A DNA stretch of 64,000 nt. Origin: Thelonectria olida (Eukaryota > Ascomycota > Sordariomycetes > Hypocreales > Nectriaceae). The notes under the pieces are model-generated. The model was not told where the DNA came from. It made no database searches and saw only the letters and a list, made by a program, of their open reading frames with translations. Positions 45,813-56,222 of the stretch are shown piece by piece. Each line of letters opens with the position of its first letter. The stretch's first letter is position 1. Made by a program: the position numbers and the translations under genes. The stretch is taken from NCBI GenBank assembly GCA_020736575.1, contig JAGPYM010000025.1, positions 310,001-374,000 on the forward strand, in the 5' to 3' direction.

Positions 45813-46442
45813 GGAGGGTCCAATTGAAGAATAATTGGTTTGGATGGGTAAAATGTCTCGGCTCTTGTTCGTGAGTGTCGAGGACGGGATAAGTACGGGG
45901 CAATTAAAGTCTTGAAACAAATCTGAATGGGACCCAGGCAATTCGCAATGAAGAAGCTCAAACAATCGGTATTCAAGCAAGAGGCGGTGTTCAAGATGTC
46001 GAGATGGTAGTCGGCTCAGCTGCTGGAGGCAGATATTTCCAAAGGAACGCGTAGACAGATATGATGGCGGGGACGTAGAATTTCTCTGTTATTCCTAATA
46101 AACGTTAATTATAATTCCGAGGAGAAGGTTTTCTTTCGTCTAGAAATGTGAGTACCTTCTCGTGACGTTTGCGGCACAGATGACCCAGGTGGAACGCGGC
46201 TGCCTGCCAAACTCTGCCCGATTCCCAAGGCATTCAAGCCACGCACCAGCCACACTTCTTCCACACCAGCCCCATCACAAGCTACGTACGAAGCTCCCTG
46301 TCGTCCAACTGTCCTCATCATCACAGAAATTCGCTGCAGTTCGACCATCGTGTCCAACTCCCACCACCACCCCCCTTCCCCTTTCCTTTTTCTCCCTTTC
46401 TTCACCCTCATTCATTTCAATCCAATTCAAGTCGCGCCCCAA
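45813..46442. other. Gene-free stretch
   Basis: 3' flank of the small gene and promoter/leader of YIP1; the last ~100 bases are strongly C/T-rich. Confidence 0.5.
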
Positions 46443-47487
46443 ATGTCAAACTACTACGCCGCCCAACCCCCCTCCTACGGCGGCGGTGCCCAACCCGCCG
46501 CCGCTGGCCCCTCCAACGCCGCGAACCTCCAGTTCTACCCGTCCTCCTACGACTCCCGCGGCGTCTCGGGCGCCCAGACGCCCCAGCAGGCCTCCTACTA
46601 TGGCAACCACCAAGCCGGCTACGGCGCCGGTCCGGGACAGGGCTTCGGCGCGCCCCCCGGTGGTTTCGCGGGCGGCGTGTCGGGGCGCATGGGCGAGCAA
46701 GGCGGTCTGCGCACGGGATGGCTGGCTGCGTTTTCGACCGAGGGGTATGATGGCGAGCCGCCATTGATGGAGGAGCTGGGTGTCAATTTCGGGCATATTC
46801 AGTCAAAGGTAGGCCACCTCTCTCTCCCCTTAGGACTATGCATGCCTTCAAAACCTCAACTGACAGACATAGACTCTCGCAGTTTTGAATCCCTTCAAGC
46901 GCATCGACCACCACCTCATGGACGACTCTGACCTCGCCGGTCCTGTTCTCTTCTTCCTCGCCTTCGGCTTCTTCCTCCTCTTCTCGGGAAAAGTCCACTT
47001 CGGCTACATCTACGGCCTCGCGCTCCTAGGTTCCACGTCACTGCACCTCATCCTCTCCCTCATGTCCCCGTCGGACGCCACATCCGCTTCCCAAACGCCC
47101 TCATACCCGCAGTACAACGAGCCCCAACCGCCCCCGCCGACGGCCCAGCAGGGCGGCCACTTCTCCGCGACACTCACGTTCCCGCGCTCGGCGTCTGTCC
47201 TGGGATACTGCCTGCTGCCGCTGGTGGCGACGAGCCTGATCGGCATCGTGGTGCGCATGGACACGCCGTTTGGCATTGTCCTGACCGTCGCCGCCATAAT
47301 GTGGTGCACGTACAGCGCGAGCGGCATGTTCTGCGTCGTCGGCCGCATGAAGGGCATGCGCGGGCTTGTCGCGTACCCCCTGGGCCTGTTCTACGTTGGC
47401 TTTGGCATCATGAGCATCTTCAGCAGCCGCGGCAGTGGATCATTGGCCAACGCCGCTGCCAGGACCGCCGCCAGGATAAACACCTAG
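46443..47487 (+). CDS. YIP1: Yip1 family membrane protein
   Basis: Two exons, 46443-46808 and 46873-47487, 326 aa. N-terminal ~90 residues are Gly/Ala/Tyr/Pro-rich and disordered; then the conserved PPLMEELGVNFGHI motif of Yip1/YIPF5 proteins, TLAVLNPFKRIDHHLMDDSDLAGP, and five hydrophobic helices ending near residue 310. Yip1 sits in ER-exit and early Golgi membranes and binds prenylated Rab/Ypt GTPases in ER-to-Golgi vesicle formation. An insert of ~30 polar residues (SDATSASQTP...) lies in one loop. Single-copy housekeeping gene in fungi. Confidence 0.92.
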
Positions 47488-48257
47488 GCGACTTACCGAC
47501 TGCGGCGATTTGGACTCTTTCGGGCATGGGGCTTTAGTGTCTGTACGATTACGATCCATCTTCTGTCACGAGATACTAGCCATCAAGCCGAGTCGCAACC
47601 TCCACGGTAGATAGATTTGGGTCATCTAGGAGTAGAGTAATGGGTTTGTAAGACGGTGGAAACGGCGTTTGACACAAGATGGCATGGAACGAGGTAGGAA
47701 CTTTGGTGAGACGGGTCAAGGACAATCATTGCTCCTTTGTATTAGATAATTTCCAGAATTAACGACCAAAAACTTCATGAACTGTATTGTACAACGAGGA
47801 CTGTCAAACGTGTTGAGAACCTCAAAAGAGAGCTTCAGAAAATATGCAAAGCTGGATCTGTCTATATCAACTAGCGCAAAAAAACAAACACATAAAGCTC
47901 AAGCCAAAATACATGATGTGCGATTCCCGTGCCTTTATCATCCCTTCTGCCGCATTGTAGTAGTAAAAAAAAAAGAAAACCACCCAAACCTGTTTCCCTT
48001 CCGGTCCAATTTTTTTCATCGCCCGCCCTACAAAGTACATCAGGAAGAAGGGATCTTGTGGAAATGGTTGCTAAAATAGAAAGTTCCGCCGCCCGGCCAT
48101 TGGGTAGCGATGTCATTAAACAGGCACTGGGAATGTGTTGCGTAAAAGCAGCAACGAGGTAAACGTATGGGGACGATATATCCATGTCAGACGCTGTCAA
48201 TCATGCTTCATCTTCAAGTGGTTCAGGACCTGTTTGATCTGAGGGCCTTGGAGTGAT
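47488..48257. other. Gene-free stretch
   Basis: Convergent 3' regions of YIP1 and RCC1. A run of ten A at 47965-47974. Nothing else seen. Confidence 0.5.
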
Positions 48258-50206
48258 TTATGCCTTGGACGTCTTGTTCTCCTTGTCGTCGTGGGAGTGG
48301 CCGTTAGTCAAGACACCGTTGGTCTTGGGAGCCTCGTCAGAGGTGCCAAACAGGACCGAGTACTGGCCTCCGGCACCAGCACCGATAATCTCCTTGTCAC
48401 GAATCGCCGTGTTGTCGATCAAGGTGGGAGTGTGAATGTCCTCCATGGTGCCTTGGCCAGTCTGATAGTTGGTGGAGAATCCCCATGAGTAGACCTTGCC
48501 GTCAGAAGTGACGGCGAAGCTGTTGTCGGTACCGGCAGCGACGGAGACGGTGTTCTTAACATCTGTGGTTTCGTTAATACCCAGGTTCATAACAGGATCA
48601 GGATGGTATACATACCAGGAAGGAGACTAGGCTTGAATAAGATGCGAGCGTTGCCTCGCTCATCATAAATGGCGTTGTCCTCGGTAAGCTTGTCGAGCTC
48701 GAATCCGACTTGGTAGCCATCGACACGACCCCAGGTGAAGAGATCACCGCTGTCAGAGCAGGCCAGAGAGTGGTGCTCGCCGCCATCAATGTCGGTAATG
48801 TTATGGTCTTCAAGGTATTCAAGCACGGCGGGCTTAAGGATGACGGCATCATCCTCACCAGCGTTAGACTCGGCGCCAATCTCGCCAAAGTTGTTCAGGC
48901 CCCAACCGTAAACACGTCCATTCTTGTCAATGGCAAAGCTGTGGTACGAACCGCACGCAATCTTGGCAATCTTGCCCTTGGGTAGACCAACGCCCTGTGG
49001 AACAAGCGACGACATCTTCTTGCGCTCGAGGATTCGTCGACCAAGCTGGTTCTGTTGACCACAGCCCCAGGCGACAACATTGCCCTTGTGGTCCAGAGCA
49101 AGGATGTGGTTGGAACCGGAGGCGAGAGACTTGATATTCTTGAGGTCGGGTAGAAGAGCGGGAGTAGACTGGATCTGAACAGTCTCGGAGAAGCCAAGGA
49201 TACCATCGCTAGAGCGGAAAGTGCCCCAACCATAGACACGGCCATCCTCAGTCAGGGCAAAGCTGGCACTGTCGCTGGCAACGACTTGGACAAACTTGGT
49301 GCCAGGAGCAAAATGGTCTTCGGAAACGGCGGTAGGGGTGCTCTCCTTGGGGTTAAGGCCACTGTCATCCTCATCCTCGGAATCGGAATCTTCGCTCTTG
49401 TCCATGTCGCGCAGGCCACCATCCCAGGCGGTGTCTCTACCCAAAGCACCCTGGTCATTGACACCCCAGGTCAAGATCTTGTTGTCGTGGGTAAGTGCGA
49501 CAGCGTGCATGCCACCGCAAGAAATCTGGACGACGCCGACATTGGCAGCGGAGAGGTTGTGGTTGATACGGGGACGCTTGACATCAATGGGCTTTTTGTT
49601 GTTGAAACGCGCTGCACCGAGACCAAGCTCACCAGAGGAGCCTTCACCAAAGACGTAAATATCGAGGATTTGAGTAGGGGCATCATTGATCTTGCGACCA
49701 ATGGCAGCAAACTTAGTCTTGGGCTTGGGTTCCGGCTTCTTCGCAGCAGGCTTTTCGACCTTGTCAGCCTTCTTCGCGGGTTTGGCTGCGGGTTTCTTTT
49801 CGGGCTCAGGAGTAGCAGCCTTTGCGGGAGCGGCCTTCTTGGCCGTAGCTTTGGTTTTCTTCTCAGGCGCCTCAGCCTTGGCCTTCTTGGCAGGTTTAGG
49901 CGGAGCGGGCTTCGCGCTGGTCTCTCGGGCAGAGCGCTTCTTTGCAGGCTTGATCTCGCGTTCGGCAGTCTTGGTTCTCTTCGTCTTGGGGGCCTCTACC
50001 TCCTCGGACTCGGGCTCTGGGCTCTCGGCCTTGCGCTTCTTGGACGCGCCATTGGTGGCGGCAGTGGCCTTCTTTTCGGCAGCCTTGGTGGCAGGCTTCG
50101 CAGCAGGCTTCGCGGCCTTCTTGACACCGGCGCTGGCAGTGGTGGATGCTTTCTTGGTGGTGGTGGTGGTGCTCGCCTTGGCGGCAGCTTTGGCTCTCGG
50201 CGCCAT
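48258..50206 (-). CDS. RCC1-type Ran guanine nucleotide exchange factor
   Basis: Two exons, 48616-50206 and 48258-48562, 631 aa from MAPRAKAAAKAS. The open frame upstream of this ATG is leader. The first ~190 residues are Lys/Ala/Pro-rich, a likely nuclear localisation and chromatin-binding tail; from ILDIYVFGEGSSGELGLG on come seven RCC1 propeller repeats (CGGMHAVALTHDNKILTWGVNDQGALG, then SDSASFALTEDGRVYGWG, and so on), with an acidic insert DKSEDSDSEDEDD in the second blade. RCC1 (yeast Srm1/Prp20, fission yeast Pim1) loads Ran with GTP on chromatin, driving nuclear transport and spindle assembly. The C terminus is short and polar. Confidence 0.93.
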
Positions 50207-51627
50207 CGCGTCTGATACTCGAGCAAGCGGACGCGAAAGCTGAAAAGACGTTGGGGTACGGAAACGAGAGGAACTCGGGGAATCGGAAGGAAGGGATGCG
50301 AAAAGCAATGAGCCAGAGAAATGAGGAAGCGTCCTGAATGAGGGTTGACAGGAAGGAAAAAGGACGAAAGGCAATGTTGATGAAAGGAGAAAAATGGTGG
50401 TGGAAAACGAGAGAGCTGGCGCGACCAAAGGTGGGAATGGGTCGGGGTGGGCGAATTTGGGGGAGGTTTTTTTAGGGTGTGATCTGACCACTCGAACACA
50501 ATCGGGGACAAACAAGGATCAGCCCGCGTTTGTGGCTGCCCACAACAGGAGTGATTCACCGCCTTGGGAGCTTGGACCTTCCAATGGGTGGCAGGGATCT
50601 CGATTTGTCCGGCAGTAAATTATTTTTTCCGGAGCTCTCAACAACTGGCGAAGGCGGTGAGATGCTCGATGGACTGCGACTTTGAATGAGAGCGTTCGTT
50701 TACCTGTGCGCCTCGCGTATCATTCGCCTATCTAGATGACAGGACGATGACTGGTTCACTCACTGAGCCAACGGGCCCTTACCGTTGCATGATTGGTGGG
50801 CATTGGTGCCTCTTCCGTCCCTTTGTACCACCGACTCACGCGAACGCAACGCACACATGCCCTGTGCCACGTCTCGAAGAACAACAGCAGTCCTCGACTG
50901 CGAACGGCAGGGATTCGGAAATGTCAAAAGAGAAAAAGGAAAACTAATCGATTAAATTTCCGCTTCATCCTAGTCCGGCCTAGTGCAGATATTCTATTGC
51001 AACTCTGTCATTCTTCTTCCCTATAGAGGCATTCTTATTGATAGGGTTGCTTCTTATGGCCTTTAGACGCTCCGCTGTTAAAACCTACGTCGCATAGCGC
51101 CTGTTTTATTCCCGCCAGTCCAACATCAGTATTAGTCTGCGCACGAACTCAGATATTTCACTGATAACCAGCCTATGACTCAAAGCGGAGAAAGACTCGA
51201 TGTTTCTACGACCCTCGAAAACCGGCATACTACATACCCTCAGTGACGCCCCAAAGAAATGGAGAAGTCAAAAACGATCCTTTGCTATTGACGTCATTCA
51301 AAACTACGTTTCTTCTAGCAACAATAGCATTTGTGGAGCGAAAATCCGGCACCTACGAGAGCTGTTGCTGGTCCACAGGTGTTTGTTGCTGGGCTGTTGA
51401 AAGAGGTCGGTTCCTCACTTCACCCATTGCAGTCACTTATCACATGCCCCGCGCACATATTGTATTCAGTTGTTTCTTTTCATTGGGACAATATTACAAT
51501 CCTATACATGATCTTGTCGCCGCCATAATCATCGTAGCCCGGTATTTAATCCCCAACGCCAAAACCCAGTTCATCGTCAGAAAGCCGCCCTTCAATCCCG
51601 TGTTCGTGGTGGATAATGGCATCGAGT
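50207..51627. other. Gene-free stretch
   Basis: Promoter of RCC1 and 3' flank of the metallothionein-like gene. Overlapping open frames at 51200-51640 (plus) show no family features. Confidence 0.45.
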
Positions 51628-52007
51628 TCATCGAGTAGTAAAGTCAATCTCGTTGGCAGGGTTGTATCCGCCATCAGACGCCTTTTCGCAGGTACACCCG
51701 TCAGCAGGACGAGAACCGCAGGCGCAAGTGGCGCCGGTCAGGGACTCGTTCTCGGACGAGGCGCGGTCGCAGGTGCATTCACCGGCGGGGCGGGCCCGGC
51801 ATGAGCATCGGGGGCCGGAGATGGAGTTCTCGGCGGAAGACTTGGAGCAGGTGCAGTTCAGGGCTGACTTTTGGCCGCAGGAGCAGGTAGCTTGCTTGGC
51901 TGGGAGTTTGTTAGCAAAGGTGATGTCGGTCAAGTTGGATTGAAGTGAGACGTGCCACAGGCGCAGTCAGAACCGCCAGGCTGGCAGCAGGTGGTGGCAC
52001 CAGTCAT
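51628..52007 (-). CDS. Metallothionein-like Cys-rich repeat protein
   Basis: Two exons, 51956-52007 and 51628-51899, 107 aa. It starts MTGATTCCQPGGSDCAC, joined to AKQATCSCGQKSALNCTC. Three repeats of ~24 residues follow the pattern C-x-C-x6-9-C-x-C-x(D/K)-(R/K)-(A/S)-S: CSCGQKSALNCTC, CSCRARPAGECTC, CACGSRPADGCTC. About 17 Cys in all, in C-x-C pairs and lacking aromatic residues until the last line. That is a metallothionein-like layout for metal binding; similar small proteins are widespread in filamentous fungi. The 56-base intron is best read as GC-AG (donor TGTG/GCACGT), which keeps the Cys-Ala-Cys; using the GT two bases upstream would lose one Cys. Confidence 0.75.
51900..51955 (-). 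other. Probable GC-AG intron
   Basis: Intron of the metallothionein-like gene: donor GCACGT, branch site GCTAAC, acceptor CCCAG. An alternative GT donor three bases earlier (GTGGCA) has the same phase. Confidence 0.5.
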
Positions 52008-53275
52008 TGTGATTGAGGGAGGGTTGTGGTGAAGGAGCTGAAAGACTGAGGTGGTGAATAAATGACAGATGACTTTGAAGAGATCTCTGCGCTATCTCGA
52101 ATTGATTGCTTTGAGTTTCTGACTGTTTTGGAACTTCTTCTCATCCTGGGCTCCTTCAACTTATTTGTACTTGGCATGATTGGGCCCACATTCCATGAAG
52201 CGTCGCCCGCGATGGTCCGGAGCACCTGTAATTGTCGATGCTCTGATTGGTCGGGTTGCTCATCCATCATCCCTTTAGCCAATCAACGTTTGCTTATTTC
52301 CAACTTTCGCCTCTCTGGCCAGTGACGATGATTGTCTCTGTCATTCCCGCCTCCATCAGCCATGGTCCGTCATGAGTAATCACATGAGCATCTTGTCATG
52401 TTCGGTCAGCTCATCCATAATCTAGATCGATGTGTTTCCTAGCTTTGTTGGACTTTTCCATGGATTTCGTTCGAGGTGCGGGTTGAGCATGATTGGTCGC
52501 GTTTCTCATTCTGCCAGAGTCAACACCGATACCTCTCTTCCAACTCATCGTAGACCAACCGGTGACGACACTGAATGTGTGAAAGGAACATGATAACGAT
52601 CCTCAAGACTGCCCTTCCCAAGTGTCTTTAGGTGAATTGGCAACTCTGACCCTCAGATGAGTAGGTAATGCTTCAAACTGGACCGCCAAAGTCGCATGTC
52701 TTTCACTCGACTCAGGTTGAGTTTAACAGCTAAATCACACGCAAATTCACCCTTCATTATTAACAAGTTTTCGATTCTACGGAGTGAGGCCGACACCTCT
52801 GAGATAGCGACCGTTAGCAAGACCCTGGCCCCGAGCCGGAACGTTTCGGCCGTGTCCGGTCCAGCTCCGGTCCCGCTCCGGCCTCCTCCGGCAGTTAGCC
52901 ATTGAAGTCCATCCAACAACCATTTCTCATCGACATCTTCCAGCCAAGAGTGCATCACCTGCACTTCAGGTGTCGCCAAAGTGTCCAGTGCACTTCATGT
53001 AGGTCTAGGAAATGTAAATACGACCTTATCTCAAGGCAGACACGAGGCAGACAAACCAATGCTGCATGTTGAAATATTGAGGTGCCTTTTCACCACATAT
53101 AACCGAGAGCGAATGGGTCGCCCGGTCGTCGGAGCGATATATCATCTGCAGAATGACTCCATCTCAGACGTGACTTGCTTGATCGTGATTTTACTTCTTT
53201 ACATCATCTTTCAGTTCACCTTCATTCGCCAGGTACATCAACACAAGCCCAGATTCCTTCAGTCAAACCAACACA
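52008..53275. other. Gene-free stretch
   Basis: Divergent promoter space of the metallothionein-like gene (minus) and D-amino-acid oxidase (plus). An open frame on the minus strand at 52653-52979 lacks an ATG start and family features. Confidence 0.45.
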
Positions 53276-54521
53276 ATGAGTGAATCAACTCCCAAGCCCA
53301 CCATCGTAGTCGTAGGGTAAGACAAGACAAACCAGCCCATCACAGCTCACATTCACAACTAACACACCCTCACAGCGCCGGCATCATCGGTCTCACAACC
53401 GCCCTCAAAATTCAATCCCTCCTCTCCTCCCATGGCGCCCTCCGCTCCGCCGCCGTCCTTCTCGTCGCCCGCGAATGGCCAACCTCGATCCCCGGCGCCC
53501 CCATCCCGCACTCGGCCGACTACGCCTCCATGTGGGCCGGCGCCCACGTCCGTCCCATCCCGGCATCGACGCCCCAGCTGCGTCGCGAGGCCCAGTGGCT
53601 GAAGCACACCGTCGCCGAGCTCGAGCGACATCTCGAGACCGACCCGGCCGTTGGCATTACGAAACTTCCCGGCATCGAGTATCTGGGTGCGCCACCGCAT
53701 GAGTACGTGGCGCAGGATGCAGCCAGCTTTGTCGAGGAGACGGGGTTGAAGGGCTATCGCAAGTACAAGCCCGATGAGCTCCCCGAGGGCGTTGTGCTTG
53801 GCTTCGAATATGAGACGTACTGCATCAATGCGCCTCTGTACAGCGGGAACCTGCTGCGAAAGTTCATCTTGCAGGGCGGGACGACGAGACAGCACGATCT
53901 CAAGAGCGAGTGGGAGCCGTACAGCTGGGGCTCGCACATCAAAGTGGTGATTAACGCCAGTGGTATGGGATTCAACGATGCGCAATGTTATCCCATTCGA
54001 GGTTTGCAACCCTGGTCCGCCACTTGTCTAGCAGGTGCTAATGAGATGCATGTATAGGCCAAACCGTCTTGACGAACCTCTCCGCAGCGAAAAAGACCAT
54101 CACGACGCAAAACGCCGACGGCACATGGAGCTTCGTCATCCCGCGCGGTTTCAATGGCGGCACTGTCGTCGGCGGCACCAAGGAGCCCAACGACTGGCGT
54201 CTCGACCCGTCCCTCCCCACGCGAGAACGCCTTCTCGAGTCGGCGAAGCGCATCATTCCCGAAGCGTGCGGTCAGCCCGCGGGGTCGCAAGTCGCAGACG
54301 TTCAGGTCATCAAGGACGTGGTGGGACGACGACCTGCGCGAGAAGGAGGCATGCGGGTCGAGAAGGAGGAGGTGGATGGTGCAGAGGGCAAGAGATATGT
54401 CATTCATGCGTATGGTGCGGGCGGACGAGGCTATGAGATTTCTTGGGGTGTTGCAAGTGAGGTGCAAGGGTTGGTTCAAGAGTTGTTGCCGTATCTACTC
54501 ACAGCGAAGTGCAGGTTGTAG
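53276..54521 (+). CDS. D-amino-acid oxidase family FAD enzyme
   Basis: Three exons: 53276-53316, 53376-54001, 54058-54521, 376 aa. The FAD motif VVVGAGIIGL is formed across the first intron. The DAO signature near the C terminus (residues ~337-355) reads VIHAYGAGGRGYEISWGVA and fits the published pattern; the YGAGGxGY and ISWG residues contact FAD and substrate. The enzyme oxidises D-amino acids (or D-Asp/D-Glu in the DDO branch) to 2-oxo acids, ammonia and H2O2. The last three residues CRL fit the type-1 peroxisomal signal, expected for an H2O2-producing oxidase. The branch (neutral or acidic D-amino acids) cannot be decided from sequence. Confidence 0.88.
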
Positions 54522-54659
54522 GAGCACGATTCGTTGTACCTGTTCTTTTCACATATTGGGCACACATATGGTTGCAGGATAGTGGATGTTTGAGTCAATT
54601 CTTGTAAAGGAGAAAGAGAGGATGGAATTATTATGTTACGGATTACGCCACACCAATTC

Positions 54660-55779
54660 TTATGGTGCTTCGGTGGGATCCCTAGAAAGAAGTCAGTTTA
54701 TAGCCAACAATAGGAAGTCTTACGCAGGAAAAGATACCAATCAGTCACCAGTCTCTCATCCAAGGCATCCAAAGTGTCCATATCCTCCGCGGACAACTCG
54801 AACGCCTCAACGCTGGCATTCTCAACCATGCGCTCCTTGCGCGTCGACTTGGGCAGCGTCACCATATTGTGCTGCAGCGAGTATCTACCACCACATTGTC
54901 AACATGGCCCATAAGGGACCTCACCAGCCAGGGAGGTCGGACATACCGGACAAAGATCTGAGCAGGAGTGCAGCCGTACTTCTTGGCCAGCTGGACAATC
55001 GTAGGATGGCGCATGCGCATGGCGCGCGCGAGGGGTGCGTACGCCTCGATGGTGATGTTGTGTTTGGCGCATGTTTCGCGGATGGCAGTTTGCGTGTTGA
55101 AGGGATGGACTTCGATTTGGTTGATGACGGGTGCGACTTTGGGGTTTGAAGCCATCAACTCTTCAATCTTGCAAGTTGTTAGTTGCCCTGAGAGCGACTC
55201 AAGCCGTATCGGGATGGACTCACATGCGCAACGCCGTAGTTGCTCACACCAGCCATCCTAACCTCTCCCTCCTGAACAGCGTCCTCCAACGCCTTCCAAC
55301 TCGTCAACCGCGCCGTCTTGCCGCCGTACGGGCTATGCAGCAGAAAGAGGTCAATGTACTCCAGCCCACACGTCTTGACCGAGTCCTTGATCGACCGTCT
55401 CACCGCATCATACGACGTCTCATTGCTGGCGAGCTTCGACGTGTAAAAAATGTCCTCCCGCTTGAGCCCGTGGACGTTGTCGCTGCTGGCGAGGAAGTCA
55501 CGGATGGCGCGGCCGGCTTCGCGCTCGTTGTGGTACATTTGAGCGCTGTCGAAGGCGCGGTAGCCGAGGAGCAGGCCTTCTTTGACGGCGTGGGTGGCTT
55601 CGCGGGGGACATCATGTAGAGCCCGAGTTGGATTTTGGGGATGGTCAAGCCATTTGCGAGCTATCGTAAGTGTTAGCGCATCCCTTATCATCATGGTTAT
55701 GTTGCCTCTTGAGAGTTTGTAGTGGCTCGTGGCGTACCGTCACTCGAGAGGCCAACAACGGGGGTGCAGTGGATGCCAT
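54660..55779 (-). pseudogene. Aldo/keto reductase with a 1-base frameshift
   Basis: Five exons: 55738-55779, 55224-55660, 54947-55167, 54738-54884, 54660-54681; ~289 aa if one base is allowed for. Marks of the AKR fold: LANGLTIPKIQLGLYMMSP, GYRAFDSAQMYHNE (catalytic Asp and Tyr), TSKLASNETSYDAV, GLEYIDLFLLHSP, MAGVSNYG, INQIEVHPFN, LPKSTRKERMVENASV, and a C terminus VTDWDPTEAP. Between LYMMSP and REATHAV the frame changes by one at the G5 run 55604-55608 (plus strand), where one more base would restore it. No intron fits. Either the assembly is wrong here or the gene is newly broken. Such reductases act on aldehydes, ketones or sugars with NADPH. Confidence 0.75.
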
Positions 55780-56222
55780 GATGTCTGTCTGTTGCGATGC
55801 TATTTCGGGGCGGGATGAATAAGTTCGCGGTGAGACTGTGATAAGACGAGGTATCTCAATGAATTGAGATAGAAGAGCTCTCTCACTTGCATGCGCTTGT
55901 AGTTCTCATCATTGCGAAATCGGAAGCGGGGATGGTGGGGTATCGATATGTAATCATCATGATGCCCTCACTCTCAGTTCGAAAGAGATGCACTCAAGCA
56001 CATAGATAAGGTGTTCATATACAACAAGAGGAAAACTCGCCTTAAACTTGATCAGAATATATTTCAAAATTACCCGTACGACGTAGCGCACGCATTATTA
56101 CAAGTATCACTAATTGTACAAAGAATCCCACACAGGCTCAGCCTGCCCGCCAACCGCCAGGTTTTTCCTTTTCCATTCCTTTCCCTTCCGTGTGTTGCCC
56201 CGTGTATTCATTCCCCGCCTCG
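55780..56222. other. Gene-free stretch
   Basis: Promoter of the reductase and 3' flank of the C2H2 gene. Nothing recognised. Confidence 0.5.

Noticed and set aside
49286..50243. Long plus-strand frames opposite the RCC1 gene
   Set aside because: Leu/Gly/Arg-rich shadows of the Lys/Ala-rich N-terminal coding region on the other strand.
51200..51640. Overlapping plus-strand frames next to the metallothionein-like gene
   Set aside because: They lie in its 3' flank, overlap in two frames and show no domain.
52653..52979. 108-codon minus-strand frame
   Set aside because: Starts with a non-ATG codon and has no family feature.
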